DNA from: Sphingobacterium olei | Lineage (GTDB): Bacteria > Bacteroidota > Bacteroidia > Sphingobacteriales > Sphingobacteriaceae | Reading direction: 5' to 3' | DNA: 64,000 nt | Assembly: GCF_005048855.1 (NCBI RefSeq) | Contig: NZ_SUME01000005.1 | Location: 496,001-560,000 of the forward strand | Shown: one piece after another, positions 17,070 to 25,103 of the stretch | Layout of the letters: each line of letters starts with the position of its first letter | How positions within the stretch are numbered: the stretch's first letter is position 1 | Made by a program: the position numbers and the translations under genes | The notes under the pieces: model-generated | Told to the model about the DNA's origin: nothing | The model's database searches: none | The model's input: only the letters and a program-made list of their open reading frames with translations

Positions 17070-17969
17070 ATGGACAAAGTACCATTTAAAGGTGTAATCG
17101 CATATCCGATCACACCATTCGACAACAACGAAAACGTTGATATTCCATTATTCAAAAAACAAGTTGAACGCTTGGTTTCGGCAGGCACTCACGGTATTGC
17201 CCCATTGGGAAGTACAGGTGTAATGCCTTATCTTAACGATACCGAGAAAGAAGCCATAACCGAAGCGACTATGCAACAGGTAGCAGGTAGGGTTCCCACA
17301 TTGGTTGGGGTTTCAAACCTGACGACGGAGAGAACTATTTATCACGCAAAATTTGCCGAAAAAGCAGGTGCAACGGCGGTAATGATTATCCCAATGAGTT
17401 ATTGGAAATTGACCGATGACGAAATTGTGCAACATTACGATGCCGTTGCTTCCAAAATTTCCATTCCCATCATGGCATACAACAATCCCGCCACAGGCGG
17501 TGTAGATATGTCGCCTGCCTTGCTGAAACGCTTATTGGAAATTCCGAACGTGACGATGATAAAGGAAAGTACAGGTGATATTCAGCGTATGCATTATTTG
17601 AGAAAAGAGCTGGGCGACGAAGCAGCGTTTTTCAATGGCTCCAATCCGTTGGCATTGTCCGCTTTTTCGGCAGGTGCACGGGGTTGGTGTACCGCTTCGT
17701 CCAATCTGATACCAGAACTCAACATTGCCCTTTACGATGCCATACAGGGAAACGATTTGAAGACAGCCCAAAGAATATTCTACAAACAGATTGATTTGTT
17801 GAAATTCATTGAGGCAAAAGGTCTTCCACGCTCCATAAAGGCAGGTTTAGACATATTAGGAGTTGGCGGAGGTGATTTTAAAAGCCCTTTAAAACCACTT
17901 AATGAAAATGAAATAGCCAAACTGGACAGCATACTTTCGGCTATTGAAGGCGAAGTTTATCAACATTAA
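17070..17969 (+). CDS. DapA/NanA-family aldolase
   Basis: A 299-residue (beta/alpha)8 barrel of the dihydrodipicolinate synthase family. The Schiff-base lysine is K165 (VTMIKESTGD), the catalytic tyrosine Y137 (IMAYNNPATGG), and the carboxylate loop is GSTG at 47-50 where classical DapA has GTTGE. The family adds or removes pyruvate or related keto acids. Being in an operon with a cupin and under a MocR regulator, it is more likely a catabolic aldolase (keto-deoxy sugar, hydroxyproline or similar) than lysine biosynthesis. The substrate is not determined by sequence. Confidence 0.85.
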   Translation: MDKVPFKGVIAYPITPFDNNENVDIPLFKKQVERLVSAGTHGIAPLGSTGVMPYLNDTEKEAITEATMQQVAGRVPTLVGVSNLTTERTIYHAKFAEKAGATAVMIIPMSYWKLTDDEIVQHYDAVASKISIPIMAYNNPATGGVDMSPALLKRLLEIPNVTMIKESTGDIQRMHYLRKELGDEAAFFNGSNPLALSAFSAGARGWCTASSNLIPELNIALYDAIQGNDLKTAQRIFYKQIDLLKFIEAKGLPRSIKAGLDILGVGGGDFKSPLKPLNENEIAKLDSILSAIEGEVYQH

Positions 17970-17992
17970 ATATAATTCTAAAACAAAGTAAA

Positions 17993-18223
17993 ATGACAAA
18001 AGCAATTTTTTATCACGCAGGTTGTCCTGTTTGCGTAAGTGCAGAAACGGACATTTTAAATCTCATACCTGAAAATCAGGTTGAAGTAATCCATTTGGGA
18101 ACGGACAAATCAAAAGTAAAAGATGCAGCGGGTGCAGGTGTAAAATCTGTTCCTGCATTGGTTTTGTCTAACGGTAACGTGTTACATATCAACTTTGGTG
18201 CTTCCATCGAAGATTTAAAGTAA
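17993..18223 (+). CDS. Small thioredoxin/glutaredoxin-like protein
   Basis: A 76-residue thioredoxin-fold protein with a CPVC active site near the N-terminus (FYHAGCPVCVSAE) and the cis-proline loop VPALVLSNG. It has no signal peptide, so it would act as a cytoplasmic disulfide reductant or as a partner of the two enzymes encoded upstream. It lies 23 bp after the aldolase gene and is followed by a terminator, so it closes the operon. Confidence 0.82.
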   Translation: MTKAIFYHAGCPVCVSAETDILNLIPENQVEVIHLGTDKSKVKDAAGAGVKSVPALVLSNGNVLHINFGASIEDLK

Positions 18224-18235
18224 CCACCATCTAAC

Positions 18236-18268
18236 AGCCCGAAAGCAGTAAAGACTTTCGGGCTTTAT
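18236..18268 (+). terminator. Rho-independent terminator of the cupin-aldolase operon
   Basis: A perfect 10-bp stem AGCCCGAAAG/CTTTCGGGCT with a 9-nt loop is followed by TTATA, 13 bp after the thioredoxin-like gene. Confidence 0.8.
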
Positions 18269-18310
18269 ACATTATTGTTTCAGTGATAAGTTAAACAAGC
18301 AAATTATAAT

Positions 18311-18433
18311 ATGAACCTTAAAGAAGAAACCAAACTTGCCGAAGCCCAAGACGAGCAATCGGAAAACGTGGAAGAAACCTTGACATTGAACGGCAATACA
18401 AAACATATCCAATGGAACAAACAGATAAATTGA
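18311..18433 (+). CDS. Possible 40-residue peptide or gene relic
   Basis: ATG 18311 opens a 40-codon frame ending at TGA 18431-18433 with an acidic product (EETKLAEAQDEQSENVEE, then NGNTKHIQWN). It has protein-like composition but no recognised family; it may be the N-terminal remnant of a longer gene. Confidence 0.3.
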   Translation: MNLKEETKLAEAQDEQSENVEETLTLNGNTKHIQWNKQIN

Positions 18434-18456
18434 CAGACAGCAGATACTGCAATTTG

Positions 18457-18464
18457 TATCTTTG
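18457..18464 (+). promoter_or_regulatory. -7 promoter element (TATCTTTG) for the AraC gene
   Basis: An exact TAnnTTTG box lies 20 bp before the ATG at 18485; a TTG at 18430-18432 could serve as -33 but with a longer than usual spacer. Confidence 0.5.
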
Positions 18465-18484
18465 TAATATTCAGTGCGTAGAAT

Positions 18485-19372
18485 ATGATTGTAAAATTTT
18501 TCGAAATAGAAGATTTCATAAAAAAGCACTTGTGTTTTCAGCCAGGCGATGCGGAAGATACAAGTTGTTCGGTCTTTCGTGTGAATGAATGTTTGAAACC
18601 TATTGATGCGGTTAAACTCAATTTTCATTTAGTTATTTTAAGCACAAAAGGTAAATGTGATATTACGGTTGGTCATCACGATTTTTCGATAGAATCATCT
18701 GCGATTTCTATTGTTCCGCCACATACCGTTTTTTCTGTTAAACATTTTTCCAATGATTTTGATGCGTATTTCTTACTTTTTAAATCTGATTTTGTAAAGA
18801 AAGGATTTGTAAAAAGTGAGATTATGGAAGAATTGCTGTTTATCAATCCCGATTATCCACCAATTTTCAATTTGGAGGAAAAAGACTTCAATGATACACG
18901 GTACAAATTCAGAAAAATAAAAGAAGAAACAGAAAATCAATCACCATTTTGCCTTGAAGTTTCACGACTGTACGTGTTGCAGATACTTTATGATTATAAC
19001 AGAGTTTGTGAAATATGCCTATTGAACGCTGATAAGCTCATTAACAGACAGTATAAAGTAATGTATGAGTTTAGGAAATTGGTAGACAAGAATTTCCATC
19101 GGTTCAAAACAGTAAAGGAATATGCAGACTTGATGTGCTTATCGTCAAAGTACGTCAGCGAATGTGTGAAAAATCAAACAGGTGTATCAGCTTTGACACT
19201 CATTCAGAACCGAATTGTCTTGGAAGCCGAATTGTTATTAAAATATTACCAACTCTCCATAAAATGTGTTTCCGATAAATTAGGTTTCGCTTCTACTTCA
19301 ACTTTTTCTCGTTTTTTTAAAGGAATAAAAGGTGTATCTCCTGTTCATTATCAGAGCAAACAGGAAAATTGA
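18485..19372 (+). CDS. AraC-family transcriptional regulator
   Basis: A 295-residue regulator. The N-terminal ~180 residues form a cupin-like effector domain (FHLVILSTKGKCDITVGHHDFSI; SAISIVPPHTVFSVKHF). The C-terminal domain (about 190-290) carries two HTH motifs: VKEYADLMCLSSKYVSECVK and the signature CVSDKLGFASTSTFSRFFKGIKGVSPVHYQ. It resembles Bacteroidota regulators that control neighbouring single genes. The likely target is the lipoprotein gene 60 bp downstream in the same direction. Confidence 0.85.
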   Translation: MIVKFFEIEDFIKKHLCFQPGDAEDTSCSVFRVNECLKPIDAVKLNFHLVILSTKGKCDITVGHHDFSIESSAISIVPPHTVFSVKHFSNDFDAYFLLFKSDFVKKGFVKSEIMEELLFINPDYPPIFNLEEKDFNDTRYKFRKIKEETENQSPFCLEVSRLYVLQILYDYNRVCEICLLNADKLINRQYKVMYEFRKLVDKNFHRFKTVKEYADLMCLSSKYVSECVKNQTGVSALTLIQNRIVLEAELLLKYYQLSIKCVSDKLGFASTSTFSRFFKGIKGVSPVHYQSKQEN

Positions 19373-19435
19373 CAACACAAACCGAATTTCTGTAATTGTT
19401 TAATGTAGTTTTCGTTCGGAATTTTGCCCCGTAAT

Positions 19436-19948
19436 ATGAAAGCAAATTTTATGAAACGAAAATCATTAAGTGTTATAGCGACCGCTCTTGCGTTAGCCTT
19501 TGTTACTTCCTGTAACAATCAAACCGCTTCAAAAACTTCTAATAACGAAAACGAAATGAAAGCTGTACAGTTCAGAATAGCAAGACCCACCAACAACCTT
19601 ACAGAAGTTGTAAAATTTTACCACGAGGCATTAAGGTTAGAGGTTTTGGGCAAATTTGAAGACCATTTAGGTTATGATGGTGTAATGTTGGGAATGCCCG
19701 ATAAAACATATCATTTGGAGTTTACCCAACACGTAGATAAAACACCTTTGCCCGAGCCTACAAAAGAGAATTTATTGGTATTTTATTATGACAATCCGAA
19801 CGAATATAAAAAAGCCAATGAACGAATACAAGAAGCAGGAACAATGCCTGTTGAACCCGAAAATCCCTATTGGAAAGGCAAAAGCGAAACATACGAAGAC
19901 CCGGACGGTTGGCGGGTTATTCTATTTAATGGAGTATATAATCCGTAA
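19436..19948 (+). CDS. VOC-family (glyoxalase-like) lipoprotein
   Basis: A 170-residue protein from ATG 19436; ATG 19451 is an alternative and the frame's TTG at 19424 is unlikely. A lipoprotein signal peptide (KSLSVIATALALAFVTSC, lipobox V-T-S-C) is followed by a vicinal-oxygen-chelate domain: VQFRIARPTNNLTEVVKFYHEALRL, YHLEFTQH and YEDPDGWRVILFNG. VOC domains bind a metal and act as glyoxalases, dioxygenases or resistance proteins; most are cytoplasmic, so a lipid anchor is unusual. It follows the AraC gene, which probably regulates it. Confidence 0.8.
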   Translation: MKANFMKRKSLSVIATALALAFVTSCNNQTASKTSNNENEMKAVQFRIARPTNNLTEVVKFYHEALRLEVLGKFEDHLGYDGVMLGMPDKTYHLEFTQHVDKTPLPEPTKENLLVFYYDNPNEYKKANERIQEAGTMPVEPENPYWKGKSETYEDPDGWRVILFNGVYNP

Positions 19949-20005
19949 ATATTGGACTACCTACTTATCCCTAAACTGTACCATCAAGCTGATCCTGTAA
20001 TCTGA

Positions 20006-20013
20006 TACTTTTG
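20006..20013 (+). promoter_or_regulatory. -7 promoter element (TACTTTTG) for the GNAT gene
   Basis: An exact TAnnTTTG box lies 27 bp before the ATG at 20041. The -33 region is weak. Confidence 0.45.
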
Positions 20014-20040
20014 TGCTATTAATCAAAATAGTTAAAAGCA

Positions 20041-20487
20041 ATGGATTACAATATCAAAAAAGTAGGGCTAAAAGATTTAGACACTACAGCGGAATTATTT
20101 AATCTCTATCGGGTATTTTACCGTCAGGAGGAGGATTACGAAAAATGCAAAAAGTTCTTACAGGAACGATTAGACAATGAGCAATCTAACATCTTCATTG
20201 TTTTTGTTGAAGACAAGGCCGTCGGTTTCGTACAATTGTACAAGCTCTATCATTACATCAAACTTCAAAAGCAATGGCTATTGAGTGATTTGTTCGTTCA
20301 TCCTGATTACAGAGGTAAAGGACTTTCGGTAGCACTGATAGACCGGGCAAAACAATGGTGCGATGAAACAGGAGCTTGCGGATTGATGTTGGAAACGGAA
20401 AAGACAAACGACATCGGAAACAAATTATATCCACGTTGCGGATTTGAATACGACGGTAATCACAATTATTACTATTGGTGGAAGTAA
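20041..20487 (+). CDS. GNAT-family N-acetyltransferase
   Basis: A 148-residue protein. The acetyl-CoA-binding motif A is LSDLFVHPDYRGKGLSVALIDRAKQW, and motif B is KLYPRCGFEYDGNHNYYYW near the C-terminus. It would acetylate a small amine, an antibiotic or a protein N-terminus; the substrate cannot be told. It ends 12 bp from a convergent gene of clearly higher GC, which makes this the probable edge of the AT-rich element. Confidence 0.85.
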   Translation: MDYNIKKVGLKDLDTTAELFNLYRVFYRQEEDYEKCKKFLQERLDNEQSNIFIVFVEDKAVGFVQLYKLYHYIKLQKQWLLSDLFVHPDYRGKGLSVALIDRAKQWCDETGACGLMLETEKTNDIGNKLYPRCGFEYDGNHNYYYWWK

Positions 20488-20499
20488 CTAATACTAAAC

Positions 20500-21597
20500 C
20501 TACCTGAAATCGTCTTCGAGGTACTTGGTCATCGCTTTGAGTTTCCGGATAACAAAATCGGCATGGGGCGCCAGCTTATCCTTGTCGTACTTACGCAGGC
20601 TGTGCGGACTGAGGACGGTACCGAAATCGGTCCGTATATGCTGGGCGACAAATTTCGCGGCTTCTTCTTTACTGGAGGCATCGTATAAGCCGACGGCATA
20701 ACAGGCATGAAAAAAGAGCTTCGCCTGGTTGCCGTTAAGCTGGAGCGGAATAAATGCGTAGGCACTTGATGCTTGGCTTTCCGTGCTAAGCTTAATCTCT
20801 TTCTTTTTGAAACGTAAGTATTCCTGCATGTAATGAAGCAGCGACCTGTTGTATGGATCGTATGCAAGTTGCGTTTTGGTACGGTACCAGGCGAGTTTCA
20901 TATCCATCTGCATCAATATGGCGGCTACATTCCCTTGGGTTAAGGCAATATCCAATTGCGCATTTTGTAGGTCTGCCCAGCGGTTATAAAAGCCCATGTA
21001 ATTGAAATCGATATTAACCAAAAGCGAGATAAAGCGTTCGGGCCAGGGCTTATCCCGCTGGTCGTTGGCCATATGTTCCAGGGCATCGAGCAGCCTTGTA
21101 ATGTAGCTGCGGTGATAGTGCTGCAACTCGGGTAGCTTGCCGGGCTGGAAAAGTGAGGCCATCGCATAGACTAACTCATCGAGGTAGGGGATGGGTATGG
21201 CTTTTCTTTTCAACTGCGTAGTGATGTCGGGCAGCCGCCTTGCTACCAACGTCTGCAACTGCTGCGACTGGTAGTGAGCGATAGGATTTTCGGCTTTGAT
21301 ATGCTGGCCATAGTACTGTTCAAATTGGTTGATTAGTGTCTGCAAGACCCGCATATGATTGGGTGCAGCAGTTGTATCTGATAATTTATCGCTGAGGTGT
21401 GTGAGTATCAGGTGCGCTTGGTTGGTCGACTGGTCTAGCACTGCTTTGCTCATATGTTGTTTGTACACCACGGACATATCAACGAGCACCTGCTGACATA
21501 GCGTGGTGAAAGTTTCCAAGGTTGGTGCTGCGGCTGATCCATTGCTGCGCAGGTGCTGATCTATGGCGTTTTCTAGGGGTAATAGTGTGGTCATCAT
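20500..21597 (-). CDS. Hypothetical helical protein (RteC-like only by remote resemblance)
   Basis: A 365-residue soluble protein, mostly helical, with no signal peptide. The middle (about 120-300) is Tyr/Leu rich and contains AYDPYNRSLLHYMQEYLRFKKKEIKL. The last 90 residues (FIPLQLNGNQAKLFFHACYAVGLYD through VIRKLKAMTKYLEDDF) resemble in layout the C-terminus of RteC-type proteins of Bacteroidota, but I cannot confirm that. It may form a unit with the next minus-strand gene, 64 bp upstream. GC is higher than in the mobilizable element. Confidence 0.7.
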   Translation of the reverse strand: MMTTLLPLENAIDQHLRSNGSAAAPTLETFTTLCQQVLVDMSVVYKQHMSKAVLDQSTNQAHLILTHLSDKLSDTTAAPNHMRVLQTLINQFEQYYGQHIKAENPIAHYQSQQLQTLVARRLPDITTQLKRKAIPIPYLDELVYAMASLFQPGKLPELQHYHRSYITRLLDALEHMANDQRDKPWPERFISLLVNIDFNYMGFYNRWADLQNAQLDIALTQGNVAAILMQMDMKLAWYRTKTQLAYDPYNRSLLHYMQEYLRFKKKEIKLSTESQASSAYAFIPLQLNGNQAKLFFHACYAVGLYDASSKEEAAKFVAQHIRTDFGTVLSPHSLRKYDKDKLAPHADFVIRKLKAMTKYLEDDFR

Positions 21598-21661
21598 GGC
21601 AAATGGAAGATAAAGCGCCTATGGCTGAAGGTATGGTGCCATAGACGCTTTTTGTTTTTGT

Positions 21662-22108
21662 TTATACCTTGCGGTAGTAAATTCGGATTACCACTTCACC
21701 TTCGGTAGAGTAGCTACAGCTGCTAACCTCTCCACTGGACTCCTCGTCATCATCGGCGGGCTGTTCTGCTGTTTGCGTAGCGCGGTTTTTGACCTCAGTT
21801 ACCTTAACAGAATCTTCGCTCTCGGCTACTTTTGTAGTGGTCTCTGCATCTGTTTCCTTTTCTAGTCTAATCGGCAGGTGGTGGTCGATCGCAAAGAGGA
21901 TCTTCCATTGCACATCGATAATGAAGCAGTCGTCTAAACGATTGAGATAGTCTATCTGGTCATCGCTTAAACCAAACCGCATGATGATCCAATAAGGGAA
22001 ATTAGCGGCGATAAAATTATACTCTGCCTGTTGAGCCTGTAGGCTTGAGGCGTATAGGTCGTTCTGCCATTGTTGTACGCCATCGGCGTCGAAATAATAT
22101 TCTTTCAT
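21662..22108 (-). CDS. Hypothetical acidic protein
   Basis: A 148-residue protein not recognised. Residues 1-85 look folded and aromatic-rich (YNFIAANFPYWIIMRFGLSDDQIDYLNRLDD; VQWKILFAIDHHLPIRL). Residues 85-130 are an acidic Glu/Asp/Thr linker, and the end (GEVVIRIYYRKV) is a beta strand. It starts opposite the LytTR gene across a 342-bp region with repeated TTCCGTGAAA-like sites, so the two may be co-regulated. It probably shares a transcript with the downstream 365-residue gene. Confidence 0.68.
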   Translation of the reverse strand: MKEYYFDADGVQQWQNDLYASSLQAQQAEYNFIAANFPYWIIMRFGLSDDQIDYLNRLDDCFIIDVQWKILFAIDHHLPIRLEKETDAETTTKVAESEDSVKVTEVKNRATQTAEQPADDDEESSGEVSSCSYSTEGEVVIRIYYRKV

Positions 22109-22222
22109 TGATTTATTATTTATAAATGATTAATTGGGGCTTCGCAAGCTCCGTTAGTTCCCCGGCCAGGATACAACAAAGGTAAAGTAGCCTTCAAAAA
22201 AATAACAAATTTTAGAGATGGG

Positions 22223-22333
22223 TTTTCCGTGAAATGTTCGTGATTTTCCGTGAAACGGATTAGAATGTGTCTTTTAAGCGTTTAAAGAGGGTTTTTAAAT
22301 CGGTGAAATGACGCCAAATTCCATGAAACGGAA
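22223..22333. promoter_or_regulatory. LytTR-like direct-repeat operator region
   Basis: Two copies of TTTTCCGTGAAA start at 22223 and 22244, 21 bp apart. A second pair, GGTGAAA (22302) and CATGAAA within TTCCATGAAACGGAA (22319-22333), is 20 bp apart. One copy is also a dyad, TCCGT-GAA-ACGGA (22247-22259). Direct repeats spaced by two helical turns are the known layout of LytTR-domain sites, and the gene at 22451 encodes such a domain. The rest of the 22109-22450 gap holds no gene. Confidence 0.6.
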
Positions 22334-22450
22334 TTTACGACTTATAGAAATAGCAAGTTAGAAAGCGAGAAAAAAATATTCAGCAAATGTCTTTGAAACA
22401 TTTAATGTTTTTTGTAGTTTGTCGATTATCAACAAAAACTAATACTAAAC

Positions 22451-23479
22451 ATGAGAAATTTATTTGCCGGAATATTTCGCTCGTCTTACGGTCTGCCATC
22501 TCGATTAGCAATACAGACTGGGTTATCTGCTTTTATCATTACATTTTATACGACCGAAGGATCGCTTTTGGATAGCTTTACTTCGATGGATCATTTTTCT
22601 ACATTATTGATGACGATTGTATTGATGTTTTTGCTGTTCTTGCTCATGGGGCACTTATCATTGAGACTCGATCGGGAAATGGACTGGATACAGCATGAGA
22701 CATCAAGGACCTTATATCAGATTGGACTCGGCATACTGACCCTTGGCTTTATCGCTTTTCAAACCGTGTGTTTGGTGTATTGGTATTTTTTAGATATAGA
22801 TCTATGGAACTCGGCCTATCTGGAACGCGATTTTGTGGTGGTGATGTGCTGTGTAATCTGTGTCAATATATACCACTATGCTTTGTATTGGCGCGAAGAG
22901 AACAAGCGCAACAAGCATACGATCGACACCTTGACCCAGCAGCTTGAGAACTCATCTTTGCGTGAAGTGGAATTACGCCAGAATCTCAGTACATCAGATG
23001 CCAAAAGCGTAGAATTACACAGGCAAATGGGGGAAAATAATAGGCAGTGGGAAAAGAAACTGGAGATGCTGACCAAGCAGGTCGGAGACGGCTTACAGCT
23101 GTGGCAGGACATGCAAAAAAAACTGTTTTCGCCCGATTTGGAGCATCCCGTTCATCCATCACGGGTTGTACAGTTCTATCTAAGTGACCTGGATAAAGAA
23201 TATAAATATGTACACATGCTGCTGCGCGATGGAACGGATGTGGTCGTAGCAAATAAGGAGTCACTGGCAGAACTGGAAAAGAAGTTTCCCTACCTGTTTA
23301 TCCGATTGGGCCGTGGGCCGCTGGTTAACCGTTTTGAAATCGCAGATATCAAGCGACTGTCGGCAAAAAAATATGCCGTATCATTGATGTTGGAACGAAG
23401 TGAACCTATCGTGATATCTGCGGAGCGCTATGAGGAGTTGCGCAATGATCTACTCCTACAAAGACCCAGTATCGCATAA
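22451..23479 (+). CDS. Membrane-anchored LytTR transcription factor
   Basis: A 342-residue protein. The first ~145 residues hold three or four membrane helices (LLMTIVLMFLLFLLMGHLSL; GLGILTLGFIAFQTVCLVYWYFL; VVVMCCVICVNIYHYALYW). Residues 148-215 are a coiled coil, and about 225-335 form a LytTR DNA-binding domain (VVQFYLSDLDKEYKYVHMLLRDGTDVVVA; FIRLGRGPLVNRFEI). There is no receiver domain, so it would be a one-component membrane regulator whose dimerisation or membrane state controls DNA binding. Candidate autoregulatory sites lie upstream. Confidence 0.8.
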   Translation: MRNLFAGIFRSSYGLPSRLAIQTGLSAFIITFYTTEGSLLDSFTSMDHFSTLLMTIVLMFLLFLLMGHLSLRLDREMDWIQHETSRTLYQIGLGILTLGFIAFQTVCLVYWYFLDIDLWNSAYLERDFVVVMCCVICVNIYHYALYWREENKRNKHTIDTLTQQLENSSLREVELRQNLSTSDAKSVELHRQMGENNRQWEKKLEMLTKQVGDGLQLWQDMQKKLFSPDLEHPVHPSRVVQFYLSDLDKEYKYVHMLLRDGTDVVVANKESLAELEKKFPYLFIRLGRGPLVNRFEIADIKRLSAKKYAVSLMLERSEPIVISAERYEELRNDLLLQRPSIA

Positions 23480-23522
23480 TGGGATCTAATTTGATGAGGA
23501 CGTCTAAAGAGGTCGCTTTTCA

Positions 23523-23561
23523 GTCATCCTGACTTTAGGTTATTCCTTACGTCAGGATGAC
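23523..23561. repeat. Hairpin of a dispersed REP-like repeat
   Basis: A perfect 11-bp stem GTCATCCTGAC/GTCAGGATGAC with a 17-nt loop lies 43 bp after the LytTR gene. Stem-loops of this CGTCATCCTGA kind are common between genes in Sphingobacteriaceae. It could also act as a terminator for the LytTR gene. Confidence 0.65.
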
Positions 23562-23600
23562 AAAATGAAAAGACGAATACATATTTTTAACGATCACCTA

Positions 23601-23822
23601 CTACGGATGGCAGCGTTTATAAAGCTCGTCTAAGGGGAGATCGGTGTACGCTGCAAATTCGGCGAAGGTAAGGTACTGATGATATTGCTTGCCATACGCA
23701 TCTCGGATCTCTTGTAACTTGCGGCTTGCCTGCCGTGGCGTAATGTTTAATATGGCACTAATATCTTGCGCAGTGATGCACAGTCTAGGGTTTTTCATGG
23801 TAATGGAAATATCGGTTAGCAT
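23601..23822 (-). CDS. Small HTH-like protein
   Basis: A 73-residue protein from ATG 23822; other in-frame ATGs are at 23852 and 23798. The core CITAQDISAILNITPRQASRKLQEIRDAYGK reads as a helix-turn-helix or excisionase-like fold, followed by a helix in the YLTFAEFAAYTDLPLDELYK segment. Similar short proteins are frequent in Sphingobacteriaceae. The role is unknown; it lies beside the 11-bp array, which it might bind. Confidence 0.6.
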   Translation of the reverse strand: MLTDISITMKNPRLCITAQDISAILNITPRQASRKLQEIRDAYGKQYHQYLTFAEFAAYTDLPLDELYKRCHP

Positions 23823-23991
23823 TATTTCCCCCATTAAGCAAGATACCTTCAAGTAGTGTGTGTAGCGCTACCACCCTTTTCAGGAGAAAGTTAATTACAC
23901 TTCCCAATATACCATTTTTATACTATAATGCCAATAGCACATGCCAATAAAATGATTCGGTAGACCTATGCTTGATATACTACAAGCTGTT

Positions 23992-24176
23992 AGACTCGCC
24001 CTGGAGTTGTGTTGGTTTTGTCGTGGAGTTGTGTAGGATTGCAATGGGAGCATTGGTAAAGTTACCCTGGCTTCTTCGTAAGGCTTTCGTATGTTTTTAG
24101 TAAGTCTGTAGTAAGTCTTTGGTAAGTAAATGATAGGGTTTTAGTAAGTCTACAGTAAGTAAACGGTATAGTTGAG
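23992..24176. repeat. Degenerate tandem array with 11-bp period
   Basis: By eye, about 15 successive units start every 11 bp. The clearest ones begin GTAAGT at 24100, 24111, 24122, 24144 and 24155; the unit at 24133 is degenerate (ATAGGGTTTTA). GGAGTTGTGT occurs at 24003 and 24025 in the same register. Just downstream GGACATTTT is repeated at 24199 and 24208 with a 9-bp period. No ORF covers the array. It lies between the HTH gene and the DUF5675 cassette; 11 bp is close to one helical turn, so proteins bound to each unit would line up on one face. Confidence 0.6.
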
Positions 24177-24344
24177 TTAACCAATCTTTACCATTTTAGG
24201 ACATTTTGGACATTTTCGACCTTTTTGAGACACGAGTATGCGGCGCTCGGACAAATGCGGAAAATTAAGACATCTGCGGACATTGTGGACAGCGGCTAAT
24301 TCTTGGCTATGCACTTTTGGATTATAATTTAAAACAAATTTATT

Positions 24345-25103
24345 ATGGCAAAACAAGAAAGTTTAGTAAAAATGCGCGGAAAGGTCGGCGATCTTTCCTT
24401 CAGCAAACACCGCAGTAGAGGGTATGAGGTACGTATGAAAGGCGGCGTCGACAAATCCCGTATCGCTTCCGATCCCAATTTTCAGCGTACCCGTGAAAAC
24501 AATGCGGAATTTGGATCTGCAAACAAAATGGCGAAATCGCTTCGCTTGCAGTTGAACAATCTCCTGCGCTACTTCTCCGATAAGTCGATGCGCAATAGGC
24601 TCACTTCCCTGGTGCACCGTATCCAGAAAGCTGATCCGGTAAACCTGCGTGGTGAGCGTGTTTTCCTACCGGAGAATGCTGACATGTTGAAGGGTTTTGA
24701 ACTCAATATCGGAAGCAGCCTGAAGATGATATTGGCTGAAGACCTGGAGCCTGTGATCGACCGTGATGCGGAAACGGTGTCGTTGGTAATCCCACAGTTC
24801 AACCCCCAAAATGATGTGACGTTATTGAATGGAGCGACACATATGCAGGTTGTGCTGGTCGCTGCCGAACTGACGATGCAGGAGGTACCGCCGAAGCCAG
24901 TAGTGGAGCGCTCGGCCTATATCCCATTAATCGGTGAGCACGTGGAGGAGACCCTGCAACTGACGACTGCCTTTGACCCCGGCAGTGCGGCCTATGTGCT
25001 GGTCGGAATAGGCCTCTTCCAAGAAGTAAACGGTGCGTTTTATCCATTAAACAATGGATCGTACAACGCGATGTCTATTGTCGAAGTTGATATACCTGAC
25101 TAG
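24345..25103 (+). CDS. Hypothetical Sphingobacteriaceae protein of a phage-like cassette
   Basis: A 252-residue protein. The N-terminus, MAKQESLVKMRGKVGDLSFSK followed by a Gly-rich basic stretch and RIASDPNFQRTRENNAEFG, is a pattern I associate with conserved Bacteroidota proteins of unknown function. The second half is beta-rich (ETVSLVIPQFNPQNDVTLLNGATHMQVVLVAAELT) with a Pro-rich linker near 180. No signal peptide. The layout recalls small structural or secreted phage proteins. It is the first of four co-directional genes ending at the hairpin near 26420. Confidence 0.68.
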   Translation: MAKQESLVKMRGKVGDLSFSKHRSRGYEVRMKGGVDKSRIASDPNFQRTRENNAEFGSANKMAKSLRLQLNNLLRYFSDKSMRNRLTSLVHRIQKADPVNLRGERVFLPENADMLKGFELNIGSSLKMILAEDLEPVIDRDAETVSLVIPQFNPQNDVTLLNGATHMQVVLVAAELTMQEVPPKPVVERSAYIPLIGEHVEETLQLTTAFDPGSAAYVLVGIGLFQEVNGAFYPLNNGSYNAMSIVEVDIPD

